Shown here: piece by piece, positions 30,294-41,895 of the stretch | How positions within the stretch are numbered: position 1 is the first letter of the stretch | Layout: every line of letters begins with the position of its first letter | NCBI GenBank assembly: GCA_030386875.1 | Contig: CM059564.1 | Span: 69,211,436 to 69,275,435, forward strand | DNA: 64,000 bases | From: Morinoia aosen | Taxonomy: Eukaryota > Arthropoda > Malacostraca > Amphipoda > Talitridae | Reading direction: 5' to 3' | Made by a program: the position numbers and the translations under genes | Notes under the pieces: model-generated | Seen by the model: only the letters and a program-made list of their open reading frames with translations | Database searches by the model: none | What the model was told of the DNA's origin: nothing

Positions 30294-31224
30294 ACTAGAG
30301 TAATTTGAATATTACGATAGAATACTCGGATGAATAGTACAATTTAGGGCAATCCGTATTATTTAGGAATTATTTTAGAATGCGACATTTGACCAAAATT
30401 GCTTATAAATTCTCAGTAACTATTACAAATAATTTGTAACACGTATTTTATAATTTTTCACCTAATCTAAGTAATTTAGAATTCGTAATTTTTACATCAG
30501 TCAACCGAATGGTCAACGCTAAAACTTGAATCGCGCACTACCGGGTGTCTCACAAAAATGTCAACTTTTAATTGATCATATCTCCGCTTAAAATCAACAT
30601 ATTTGAATTGTCTTTATCACAATGCAACTAAATTTTGTTTCCTTTTCGAATAATTTGAGTTATTGGAAATCTGTTGGATTGAATTCACTTTATACGATTT
30701 CAGTCATCCGACACAGGAGGCTCGAGATGATCTTACCAATGAACGTTATGAACGGAAACGAGGCGATGTATAGTTCCAGATTATGAACAGAAAATTGAGA
30801 GAGGTAATACTGACGTTTGGCAAGCTAAATATAGTTAGTTGTCTTCTTTTTTTTGCATATTCTGGAACTTGGTATCGATCGTGTTTTCATGCGTGCGTTA
30901 GATTGATTATACTTTGTATTTTAGAGAACTAATGATGGACCTGGTCTCCGAAACGTTTTCGATTTTTCATTCTTTCTTTTGAATAAAAATGACTAATTTT
31001 GTAAGCATTTTCATTGATTTTAAATTTTTAGTGAATTTGCGATTTATGCAAAGTGAACATTTGTTTAGAAATATAAATATTTAGCAAACTAACAGAATGA
31101 GCTGGTATTTTTCAATACATATTGTTCTTTCCATTTTTATAACGCTAAAATTTTTGACAGCTGGAGTGAGCGCGAATTCTCGTTGAGAAGCCTCAAGAGT
31201 GCTCATACTCGTCCGATTGTCGTC
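30294..31224. other. No feature recognised
   Basis: An AT-rich stretch leading into the transposase remnant. The CCGGGTGTCTCACAAAAATG at about 30541 could be a decayed transposon end, but I found no matching inverted end. Confidence 0.3.
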
Positions 31225-31765
31225 CGTACGCATCGTGTCGAATCTATCGAGCTGCAGTATTGCATTAAGTTTTGCCTGCAGCTTGGTGATGTACAAATCC
31301 AAACTGTCAGGAAGATACAGCGAACCTTTGGCGATGTAACCAAGGAATAACACTTATAAAGGAGTGGTCCTGACAGTTTCAAGCATGGACAAACCTCAGT
31401 CGAGGGCAAGTACGACGTTTAAGGCCGTTCATCAGCAGGAATGAATTCATTGCTTACGTTCACCTAATAGTGATAGAAGACCGTCGCATAACTATCGAGG
31501 AGCTTGTTGGAGGTGTAAGAATAAGCACATGATTCGTTCATACAATTTTTAACAGTAAACTTGGAAATGCGACGAGCGTCAGGAAAAATAGTTCTAAAGT
31601 TGCTTTAGGATCAAATAACTTTACGTGGAAATTGCTAAGACATGCTTGACGCACTAACAGCGACTGAATCCATGAAGAACATTATTGAGAAATGGCCATA
31701 TGGGTATTTTGATACAACACTAAAAGACAAGCGCTTTGAGTCGAGAGAGAAAACTATAAGAAAAG
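31225..31765 (+). pseudogene. Mariner-like transposase N-terminal fragment
   Basis: The plus-strand peptide YCIKFCLQLGDVQIQTVRKI, then IKEWS-QFQAWTNLSR, RPFISRNEF and EDRRITIEELVGGVRIST, follows the paired helix-turn-helix N-terminus of mariner-type transposases (HTH, RTSVE-GRP linker, DRRLTI-EL second HTH). Stops and frame changes interrupt it, and the catalytic domain is not recognisable beyond about 31760. Confidence 0.7.
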
Positions 31766-32721
31766 TGACTGCAAAAAAGTGAGTGAGCTCTGAAGGGGAG
31801 TACTTAGGTGCTTAAATAAAATTTGTGAAATGTCAATTCTTTCCTTAAAGGGCCGAGGTGGGATCCTTTTAAATGAACCTAGAACCGATATGCTTCTTAC
31901 ACTGTTTTATTGCTCATGGAGTTGCTACCCGTATAATTACACCTGCTTGCATATTTGTACAATCGGGGTTATCAATAGAGCAACAATAGAACTAAATTTG
32001 GTGACCAGTAATCCAGTTTAGTACGCTCAGCTAGTAGCCCACAGCAGTTGTTCAATCTCGGTATACATGTACAAGAGATGTAACACGCCAGTTTTGTTAT
32101 CGTTGTCCACGTGGTTTCAGATTCCTCAATTTGGTCTATGATCTTATTTATCTGGCTCAGTTTGCTGATCTCCGTTTGACGGGCCATATTTTTTATCTTA
32201 TTTTCCTTATCTCGGTCCAGGTGAGCTCGCTCTTACGTTTATCTTATCGATAGCTAGAGGAGCGTGCTCGCATTCCTTAATACTGCCGGAGCATGAATGA
32301 ACGAAATAATACACAGCTTTCTCACTCCACCAAAAATCCAAGACCTGCTCTCTGATAAATCAAAAACAGGGGCCAAAACAGGGATGTATTGAAGAAGAAT
32401 TGGTCGACTCGGCCAAAAAATGCCTACAGCAAATTTCGATCGAATAACCCAAACATTTGGGACAGCCTTGTACTCTCACGTTCCATTGGCCGCGTTCATA
32501 CTATGATGGTCAACAAAAAACGACAATCCTGTAAAAAAGGCCAACAATTGTGAGTTGTAAAACCGTTAAATAAAAATTTTCATAGCATGCGTTTTAGGCA
32601 GGAATTACATTTTCTAACAGGATTACAATGATAGTTCAGAAATAAAACAGCTTCAAATATAAAATGCAATGTTAAATAACAACTTTACTTTTCAATTTAA
32701 TAGCCCACTGAAAGATTTTAA
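31766..32721. other. No feature recognised
   Basis: I found no SINE copy, TIR pair or coding domain here. Confidence 0.35.
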
Positions 32722-33092
32722 ATTATAAGTTAGGCTCAGTCTTCCTAACCAAAACAAAGGTGTTCCAAAGAGAGCAGAGATGAAGGCACCATTTGGTATG
32801 GAATTGAGAGAACGCGGAATCTATGCACAAGGTGCGTCCGAACACAGGATTCCCTGCGCGAAGAAACGGACGGAAAGTTGAGAAGGAGGTTAATGAAGCG
32901 ACACACGAGTTGAAGGAGAAAGTAATAGGAGCTAGAAACAGGACAGTAGTGAAGTGATTAAATAATGGTCCTTAACGAAAGAAAAAAAGTCTATTCTGTT
33001 TCAACAAAAAGAAGGCCTACCTAATTTCAGCCTGGGACCTCACATTTACCCTTAGGGAGCGTTATTTCCCATAGATGTATCCACCTAAGCAG
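32722..33092 (-). repeat. SINE-like repeat copy 16
   Basis: Begins AAATTATAAGTTAGGCTCAG and carries GGCACCATTTGGTATGGAAT, GAACGCGGAATCTATGCACA and GGGAGCGTTATTTCCCATAG. Confidence 0.8.
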
Positions 33093-33124
33093 TAGCCCAG
33101 AGAAAATATACTATTTAATTAATT

Positions 33125-33420
33125 GAAAACTTCCTTGCCTCTCATCAGAGGCGATGTTAAGAGAGCCAAGTGAAAGGATCATTTAGTATGGATTATAGCG
33201 AACGGAGAATCTACATTACATCCAAATTTATAAAGCGAATGTCTTTGATGCCTAAGTTTCATTTGAGTTTAACAATCCCTTACTTCGACTAAGGCGATTT
33301 TAGAGAGCGAAATAAAGGGATTTAGTATGGAGTGTAGAAAACGGAAATCCACACACTAAGTGTGAAACGGCTAGTGAAGTAGGAAAAGGGAAAACAGACG
33401 ATGAAGAGACAGCGAAGAAG
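33125..33420 (-). repeat. Degenerate SINE-like fragments
   Basis: Two partial matches to the family lie here: ATCATTTAGTATGGATTATAG at about 33180 and GGGATTTAGTATGGAGTGTA at about 33320. They look like old truncated copies. Confidence 0.5.
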
Positions 33421-34439
33421 GCATGAAAACAAAGAAGCAAAGTGGGGACGAACGGTAGAAATGCTGAGCTTAACCATAGCTGCGGTAACCTAACAGAAAT
33501 CCCCGGCGCCTCGTCCCTATTGCATACAATAGACTAAACTAACCTTAACCTATGCCTGTCCTATGCCTTTGAGGAGGCACTTTTTCCTTTCATCGAGATG
33601 CTTGTGTCTTTTTTTGCTAGCGTAGCGATCTTTGCCTACCAAGACATCCAAATTTTGCGCCGTACACAGCACGACGTAACTTTACCTCAACCGAGTTTCT
33701 AGGTTATTATCGCTCAACTGAGAGGAAATGGAGGATGACTTTTAAATTTATTATTAAAAAATAGTGCAGATTAGTTGGTACTTGTGAAGTTATAGCAAGC
33801 ATTTACACATTCCGTTTATCTGCCTAAGGTATCGTAAGCCAAATTAATTACAATCGTGTAATGATTTTTCGGATGAAAGTCAAGCCCTCGTGGCGCTAGG
33901 TCATCTTCCTTATATGTGATGAATATTACGCTTGAGATATTTCACTTGCTTTTGTTTTCGAAAGGCTAAAGCTTTACCCTGCTGAGTCACCTAGCACAAA
34001 CAACTCCGCGGATATTCAAGTAAAAAAAGGTTGTGGAAATCGCACCTAGGCTTCGTGCAGTTATTGCCAGCCGCCTTATTGCATGAAAAGTTCTGCCGTT
34101 TGTCACAATTAAATAGACATGGAATTACAGATAGATGCATTTAATAATAATGTACGAAACTCATAAGAAATACCGCCATTCCTGAAAGACTTCAGAAATA
34201 ATGTTCAACTTTCTCATAATCTCAGTGTTTCGTTGAGCAGCTCGCTCCCTAATGCACATCATGAATAATAATTTACGTTATAATTGAGTATAATTTAAAT
34301 TACTCAAAAAAACTTGTTCTATATGGAGAAATGACCTAAAATATTTCAATTATATTGCCCATCAAAGGAATACTTAAGAATTTTACTGCCCTGTTAAGAG
34401 GTCTATTGGGACATGCATTTAATTATGCCTGTTAATGAG
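33421..34439. other. No feature recognised
   Basis: AT-rich, without recognisable coding or repeat structure. Confidence 0.35.
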
Positions 34440-35075
34440 TAAAAGTTGACATTCGAGGAAACGCGAACGGGAGCTTTCCAGCGCCAGTTTCCAGCGGGGA
34501 GGACAGCACGACACCGACACGTGCACAGAATTTCCATGACGTCACTCACGGCAGAGCTCGGGCCTGCGCAAACGGACCCTCGTCGATATCGTCGAGCATC
34601 TGCCACCCTCACCCTCCATGGTAGCTTACAGATTTACCACATACCAACAATTCTGAGGAAACATCGCAAGCAAACTGAGAATGCAGTCATGAAGGCGTTG
34701 TACTCTACAAGTGTACATGGTACGACGCTTAAAACATTCATTGGACCACCGGAAGCATGCATTCGATACAAGCTTGCCATGGATATTAAATAAAGCTTCA
34801 CTAAGCGTAGAAACCTAACGCCACCTGCGTTTAACTTTGCTGATGGCAAATCTACCATAACTTTTGCTCGTGAAAAATTCGAGTTCAATACAAAAAGCAA
34901 AACTTTGCAGTTGAAAAACAAGTGAGGGAGGGACCACGAACCGGTCGATTCAACCCAAGCCTTTCCGAGGGGGCGATACTTCTTCTTCGCTTGTTCCCAC
35001 CTGCTCTTTCTCTCTCTCTCCCCCTCTCCCTCCCGGAAGCGCCTACTCGAACGCAGCTTTCAGGTAATTCTGCAG
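34440..35075. promoter_or_regulatory. Possible promoter/5' region, GC-richer, with a CRE palindrome
   Basis: This is one of the few GC- and CpG-richer islands in the window. It includes a perfect CRE site TGACGTCA at 34537-34544. It is followed by a pyrimidine tract (35005-35035) and a donor-like CAG|GTAATT at about 35065. Neither strand gives a recognisable first exon. It might serve an upstream exon of the minus-strand malic enzyme gene or an unseen gene. Confidence 0.2.
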
Positions 35076-36855
35076 GTTTTATTCAGGCTAGACATGTTTA
35101 GCAGCATATTTAATAACTGTAGGTATCGTGCACTTCATCAACTCATATTCTTTAGACCTCACATGGGATCAACTAAATGTTCCATGTGATGTGAACACAT
35201 TAGTTGGTTTCGGAAGAATATCTTTCCTCATGCAGCAGGCGACAGCATTCCTAGCTGATGCCAACAACTCGGAGAACACATGGGAGTTATGAAACCGCCT
35301 CAAAATAAGCTCGCAGCTGCGGCTGAAAGATTACTCGCACAAATAATGCAATAGAAACTAAAGCAGACCACTCTTGCGCGGAGGCTATATCATACGTGGT
35401 AAGCGCAGCTCACTAGTAGCCTTCCTACAATTTAGTTTGGCTTGCAACATGAAAACCTGACTGTACATCGTGCTTGTCAAGCTTAACGTAGTATTGCACT
35501 GCATCAGAGACCTCTGTGGAAACGAACACCACCGGTGAAGATCTCGGGCAACGCAGCAGTCAACAAAGGCCCAAATAAAATTCGAACCTTCATTCTCATG
35601 TGATGCTACTAAAAATTGCCTAATAAGCTCCAGCTACGTTTCGTTCCAATTCCTCCTTCACGAACTTGTCCCCCAGGCGTCGGCATTGTCTGCCGGCGAA
35701 TCAAGGTCAGCGAGCATCTTGAGCTCCTCGGACGCTGCGCGACGTGAGCAGCATGTGCCGCACCACCGAACTGCGCGCTGTTTGGCAACGACGGCAAATG
35801 AATCATGGCTTCGTCGTCACTCTCTCTTCACCTTTTGAATGACGATTATCCGGATAGTTTTGTTTTCACATTTGGCCTCGGAGCTCAACTTGGTCCACTT
35901 ATTTGACATGTTAATGATCGAAACGTCTCTTCATATTATTTTTAATTTTAGGATGTCAGTAACAGTTCTATCAGAATTATAACTTCTACATCATTTGTGG
36001 GCAGAAAAAAATATAACGATATGTTTCAAGGTGAATTGGGGGCTACAATTCCCTCATATTTATGGAGTATAAATTGGAGAGATAAACTGCATTATTCCCT
36101 TAGATTCGTATACGCTATTCTATTCTTTAAGTGCAAATTCCCTGAGACTTACTCGCTTTAATCCTTGAGATGAATTGAGTGCTGTCGACACCGGTGTACC
36201 GCGCGAGATTCCCCCCCCACGCACAAGTACAACGCAACGTGAGCAAAGAGTGCAACCTCGCAAGGACACGTTCGCTCCACCGCGAAGTGGGGGCTCAGAC
36301 CATGGCCTTATGCAGAGCTGTAACCTCTCAATTGTCAACACGAACTGCTTCAAACAGAATACCTAATTTGGTACTAGTTGAACTGTCAAAGTGTCAGATT
36401 TTGCCCACGAATAAACCTAGGCTCGAAATTTAATACAAAAACAGTAGAATTTCACAGTTATGCTGAAACAGAACTTTAGGGTCTACACCACTGGCTAGGG
36501 CGGGGTTGGTAATTCTAAGAAATTTATAAAAAAAAACCTTAGTGAAGCATAGTCGATCTTCACATTTGGGCTCGTGCAGCGGTGCATTGCATGGGCGAGA
36601 GCAGTGGTAAAAACGTGTGACAAGATTGGAGGTTTGCCAAACGTGACCTGCCAAGAGAACCGCGGCAACAGGACCTGCCCACCAGCTAAACGTGCCCTCT
36701 GCCCTCGAGTTTTACCAAAATTATAAACTATTCCTGGTTGATATCCCAGCCATCCATGTAATTATAATTTTCAACATTTTTCAGCTCTCCGAGCACAACG
36801 ACATTGAGCAAATACAGAAAATTAATCTTTGCTTCAAGCATATTACCCTCTCACA
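35076..36855. other. No gene recognised
   Basis: Mixed composition with GC-richer patches near 35640-35820 and 36180-36310. Open frames on both strands are short and unfamiliar. A plus-strand ATG in a fair initiation context (TCATGGCT at about 35803) opens only 33 codons. Confidence 0.3.
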
Positions 36856-37205
36856 TTGCTGGTTATCTATCAGTCGAAGTCTTCCTACTCGCAACAGGGG
36901 TGTACCTCAGGGAAGGAGAAAAGCACCGTTTATGATGTTATTAAGGGCACGGTGAAACAGAGAATCTAAGGACAAGATGCGTCATCAAACCCTGCACATA
37001 AAAACAGCAAGATTGACAGAATTTTATAAAATATGATAACAGTGAAGAAGAAAATTGCTGGTGCTAGAAAAAAAGGCCTCAGTGACCCGGAAAAATGGTC
37101 TGTAAAATAAAAAGGACTGCCTAACCTTCAGCTCCGGATCTCGCATTTTCCCCTAGGTGTGCTAAAGCCCATAAAAACAACAGCTGCATCCCCTAAAGAG
37201 GTGTG
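36856..37205 (-). repeat. SINE-like repeat copy 18
   Basis: Diverged copy carrying CTCCGGATCTCGCATTTTCC, CCTAGGTGTGCTAAAGCCCA and a degraded right end. Confidence 0.65.
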
Positions 37206-38054
37206 ATAGACCTTATAATATTTGCTTCGTTTCCTACGAAGGAAAAAATAAAATATTAGCTGGATGTCAAAGTTAGATCATCTCGATAATTTTTTACTGC
37301 CTTAATATCAACGCCAACGAAGAACCGATAAATCTGAACTTAAAATAGTTGTGCATTCTTTTGGTAACGAGCTAAAATTCAACAAATAAATTCGAAAATC
37401 GAACAGGAAAGAGTGAATTAAATTCCGAACTTATGTGCATCAGAAATCACGCGATGCTTTCAGTCCCTGCCTAAGTTAAAATGAGACCTGCATCGAAGTA
37501 AGCGCTCAAGGGAAGGAATCAATTAATAAAAAAGTATCATGTAACCCATTTGTGTAGTCGTACAAAATTCAGGGACGATAAAAAACGAGAACACTAAATC
37601 GAATTACAAATATGGAAACTGAATATTTAAAAAATTCAACGTAAGCAGTACTGCAGTAGTGGAATTTAGTACAGACTTACGCCATCTAGAAACGCAAAGG
37701 TCCGGGTCTAGCCCAAATGAAACACCGCCACAGCGGTAAAGTAAAACCAAGACCTCCACACAAACTCTCCTGATAACACGCCATCCGTCGTGAGATAGAA
37801 CTGATAGCAGAAACTGAGACTTAGCGAAGGCACATGGTGAATAATACTACTTTCCTATCTATAAATTTCTATACCATAGGTGGGTAATTTCGTTCTAATC
37901 CAAGTTTATTCGTGTTTATCCCTTGGAACTGAGAGGTTAACTTTCAAATACCGAATGATTCAATCTTCACCCTTTGCAAGTAATAGAGATCCAAAACTTG
38001 TTGATGTATTGTCTCTAAACGACCGACAATCATCACATATCGCTCTAATTATAT
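37206..38054. other. No feature recognised
   Basis: I found no coding domain or repeat family here. Confidence 0.35.
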
Positions 38055-38390
38055 TAGATGGTAATTTAGGCCTTTCTAACCGTAACGATGTCGTTCGAAA
38101 GACAGGAAGGCACAGTTCATTACGGACTTGAGGGAACGCAGAATCTATGCACAAGGTGCGTAGAAACAGTAACATGAGAAAGGAGTTCATGAAAAAAGAC
38201 AAAAGTATAAGAAGAAAGAAGTGGGTGCTGAAAGACTGGAGAGCAGTGAAACGAAAAAAGATGGTACGTAACAGAGCAAAAAATCTATTCTATATAAAAA
38301 AGGCCAACCTAACCTTTAGCTTTGGACCTCGCATTTACCCAGGGAGCGCAAATTCCCATAGATACAATAGTTGTATCCCCCTAAGGGGAA
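38055..38390 (-). repeat. SINE-like repeat copy 19
   Basis: Begins ATTAGATGGTAATTTAGGCC, carries GAACGCAGAATCTATGCACA and ends with an intact GATACAATAGTTGTATCCCC palindrome. Confidence 0.82.
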
Positions 38391-38568
38391 TCGCTCTTAT
38401 TAATCGCAGAATCTCATTACTAAAATAATTTTTTTGCTACTGCGACGAAGAGCAAAAAACAAAAATTGTAGAAATTTACCTACTAGGTAACGGGTCAGTT
38501 CAGAGAAATTATGAATACAGTGTTAGTAATTAACGAAGTCATGACACAAACAGTAGAGGCGAGATGGA

Positions 38569-38587
38569 AATATATATATATATATAC

Positions 38588-38617
<30 letters not shown>
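38569..38617. repeat. (TA)n microsatellite
   Basis: About 45 bp of alternating TA with a central ACG interruption. Confidence 0.9.
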
Positions 38618-38618
<1 letters not shown>

Positions 38619-38821
38619 TCCACGCATTCAGACAACGTTGGACGTGATCTGTTCGAAAACGGGAACATAAAACTTAAAAAATTTCTACTCCGAACAAGTA
38701 ACTGTAGTTCATACAGCTTGCTAATCAGTGGCCTTACTTGACAGTTTTCAATGGCGATTGATTTCGTGATTCAGCTACGTAGAAGCCGCTCCGATCTTAA
38801 TTTCTACATGCTTCCGACTTC

Positions 38822-39192
38822 TTAGATTAACTTATACGTCAGCGGAAATCTCTCTAACCTCAAAAAATACGTTGCCAGGAGAAAGAACAGCGGAACCATT
38901 TCCAGTGGAATTTGAGGAATTGAAATCAATGCATAATTGTGTTCATCAACACGCGATTCCTTGCGCAAGAAACGGCAAGATTGAAATAATTTTATGAAAC
39001 ATTACATTTAAATAATAGGAGCTGAAAAAAGGCAACAGTGAACTCGAAAAAAGATGGCCTCTGGGAAAGCAAAAAAGAATTTCCATTTCAACTAAAGGCA
39101 AGCCTTCCTAACCTTCAGTTTGGGACCTCACAGCTTTCCCTTAGGAGCGTTAATTTCCATAGATACAATAATTGCATGTTCATGAGGGGCTC
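38822..39192 (-). repeat. SINE-like repeat copy 20
   Basis: Diverged copy carrying TTTGGGACCTCACAGCTTTC, GAGCGTTAATTTCCATAG and GATACAATAATTGCATG before ATGAGGGG. Confidence 0.7.
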
Positions 39193-40574
39193 TAATGTCT
39201 TTTTCTAGAAATATTTCAAGAAAAAAGTTTCCTTTATAATGCATGAGACGAAACAGGAATTGATGCATGTGTTACCCAGGAAATCCATAGTCTTAACTCC
39301 AGAAATTTTGTGTAGAGCAATGAATAAAACAAAGTATCAGGTATTTTTTAAACAATACGGTGGTTGTCTAACAAATACTATATTCCACACTTAACAAGGA
39401 AATGAAACAAAGATTTCTTCTATTATTCTGAATTATCGTAAACTCGTTCAAGCTTACTTATTGTTGATTTTCTACAAGGGTGGGTTACTTATTCACCACA
39501 CTGAGTATTGTGTTGAAAGCAGAGTAACAAATTTGAACGTTTTTTGTTCTGGGAAAAAAATTGGTTATGCTGATTAGGTGGGAATAGAATTTGAGATAGA
39601 AAAATTTGTCGTCCCAAAGATTTTTGACTTTGCGTATAATTTTAATTTTTATCGATTCGAAGCAAAGTTATCTAATCAACTACAGTCATAACCCAAACCG
39701 GGCAGTAATCTAACATCACATGCGAGGGACGACATATTTACAAAACCTACGGTGGATGGATAAAATTCGCATCTTCGAAAATAAGGTATTACTTTTCTCT
39801 TTAAACTCTTCAGTTATTAGTGTCGCTACGCTTGACGCCATGAGTATCAATTAAAAACTCCAAAATATTCATTTCAGATGTATTAAAATTTGTCATAGTT
39901 AAAAAAATATGAATAGCTTCATTTACGAGAAATCAATCGTTCAAGAACAATCCACATGGAACACTTAACTTTACCGGGAAAATACTGTAAAATAATCCTA
40001 TGCCTAACATGTGAAGCACGTGAGCATCATGGTCCAACGATACTATCGAGGTCAAGCTGTGCTGTCATTTCCTTACCACCGCCCATCAGCAAGGGCGAGG
40101 CCAAAACAAAGGAGGAAAGTCATTGAGTGTTTCTAACAAATGACCTATCGAGTTGAATTCTCCAGTGCGAAGTAGATACCATGTCAAAATGTTGAAAGAC
40201 ACTTGCTTATTCTCGCCAATTAAAAAGGAACCAAGTTACAACTCATGAGAGAAACATTAGAAAACGAAGTCAAATTATACCAAGTCGAAGCTCTCACGCA
40301 TCATGGATCGAAATTTCACAATGTGAAATAAGAGTTAAAGGTGAAAGTTAATTCATCAAACCAAAATACCCGATTGGGTTCATGATGTTATTTAAATTTA
40401 ATTTTTTATGTGTTCCACTTTAGTAAGATAATTCTGGGCACAAGGAACTACAGGCTAACATTCACAAAGCATTTAAGAAAAATTGTTGTTAGATATTTTG
40501 GAGGCAAGCTCAGCCAGTGCTTGATAGTCCATAAATTTTTTCTCTGAAAGTGCTTATTTTGAGATTTTCAAAAT
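39193..40574. other. No feature recognised
   Basis: AT-rich sequence without a recognisable gene, TIR pair or SINE copy. Confidence 0.35.
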
Positions 40575-40945
40575 TATTAGATTAGATAAGCTAGTTAAAG
40601 CAAACCTTACCACAACAGAGGTGTTTTAAAGAGAGGAAGGAAGAACGTCAGTTTGGTATCGAATTAAAGGGAACAAAGAATATATGCACAAAAGTTTGTT
40701 CATACACAAGATTCTCTACGCACAGAAAAGCAAGATAAGAGGGATAAAGTATAATAAAAGTTGAGAAAAAAGGTGTTAACAGAAAAATAAAACAGCAGTG
40801 AACCAAAGAAAAATCGAGTCAACAAAAAATGCAATTTCAACTGAAGAAATGCTTATCAACTCCCCAACTCGGGATCTGACCTCTCTCCCCTGCGGAGAGC
40901 TAATTTATAGAAAATACGAAAATTGTATCCCCCTGATTAGATACC
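40575..40945 (-). repeat. SINE-like repeat copy 21
   Basis: Begins ATTATTAGATTAGATAAGC and carries GTTTTAAAGAGAGGAAGGAA and GTTTGGTATCGAATTAAAGG. Its right end is AAATTGTATCCCCCTGA. This is the last copy I found in the window. Confidence 0.75.
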
Positions 40946-41082
40946 ATTCAAACCTTAACACTATAATCAATGCATTCATAAGTACACTTATCATTTCAAA
41001 TGAACCAAGTGCGCACAGTAAATTCTTGAAAAACAGAAACGACCTTGTTTGTTCGTAATTCTCAAAATTTGGCAAATGTTAA

Positions 41083-41623
41083 GGAGATGCAACTAATTGA
41101 TTTTCGAAATTTTGTTGCCTTTATCATGGTAATTATATCGAAATGAGCAAATTTTCTTCTATGCACTTTTTGGGGCAAATGAGTATTTAACGGGTTATGG
41201 TGGTATGTTAATTTTCATCGTTGATGACCGCAACGCGCTCGAATAAACAGCTACTAATCGATTTTCGAATTTTTGTTGCTTTAATCATCGTAATAATATC
41301 AAAATGAACAACTTTTCTTCCATGCAATTTTTGGAGGGAAATGAGCATTTAACGAGTTATAGCGGTATGTTAATTTTCACCTCAGATGGCTGGAATGCGC
41401 TCGATCGTTTGAGCGCGTCGGAAGGGAGAGTCCATTGTAGTTTTCCCCTCAGGACAATTATTTCTTCCTGCTTCAAACTCTTGAGTTACGATAAGTAAAT
41501 TACCGTTATAACTCGTTAAATAGTCATGTGCCCCAAAAAGTACATAGATGAAAAGTTGTTTATTTCGATGTAATTACCATGATACAGGCCACAAAATTTC
41601 AAAAATTGATTAGCTGCATCGCC
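41083..41623. mobile_element. Fold-back element with TTAA flanks, ~541 bp
   Basis: The left end GGAGATGCAACTAATTGATT and the right end (ATTGATTAGCTGCATCGCC) are inverted, with TTAA at 41079-41082 and 41624-41627. The inverted similarity continues through TTACCATGATA and TTTTTGGGGC segments for more than 100 bp per arm. No ORF of note. Confidence 0.55.
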
Positions 41624-41895
41624 TTAACGTTAACCCAAAATTTAGTCTAAGCCTTGTGAAAATAGGATCAAATGGGTAACGGTCAAATTAAAGCAGTCAC
41701 GAACAAAGCCTTTTAAACGAAAGCATTAAAAGCAAAGGCTTCAATAGGAACAACTTCACGTCGTCTCCAGTCCCTGCACACATGAATAATTCCCAGAATA
41801 ACCTAATAATTTGTCAACAGCGTGGATCTGGGTGATGTAATTCATCAACACTCGCCATCTAAGCCACTCGGATCATTGAAAACGATTTAACTTGG

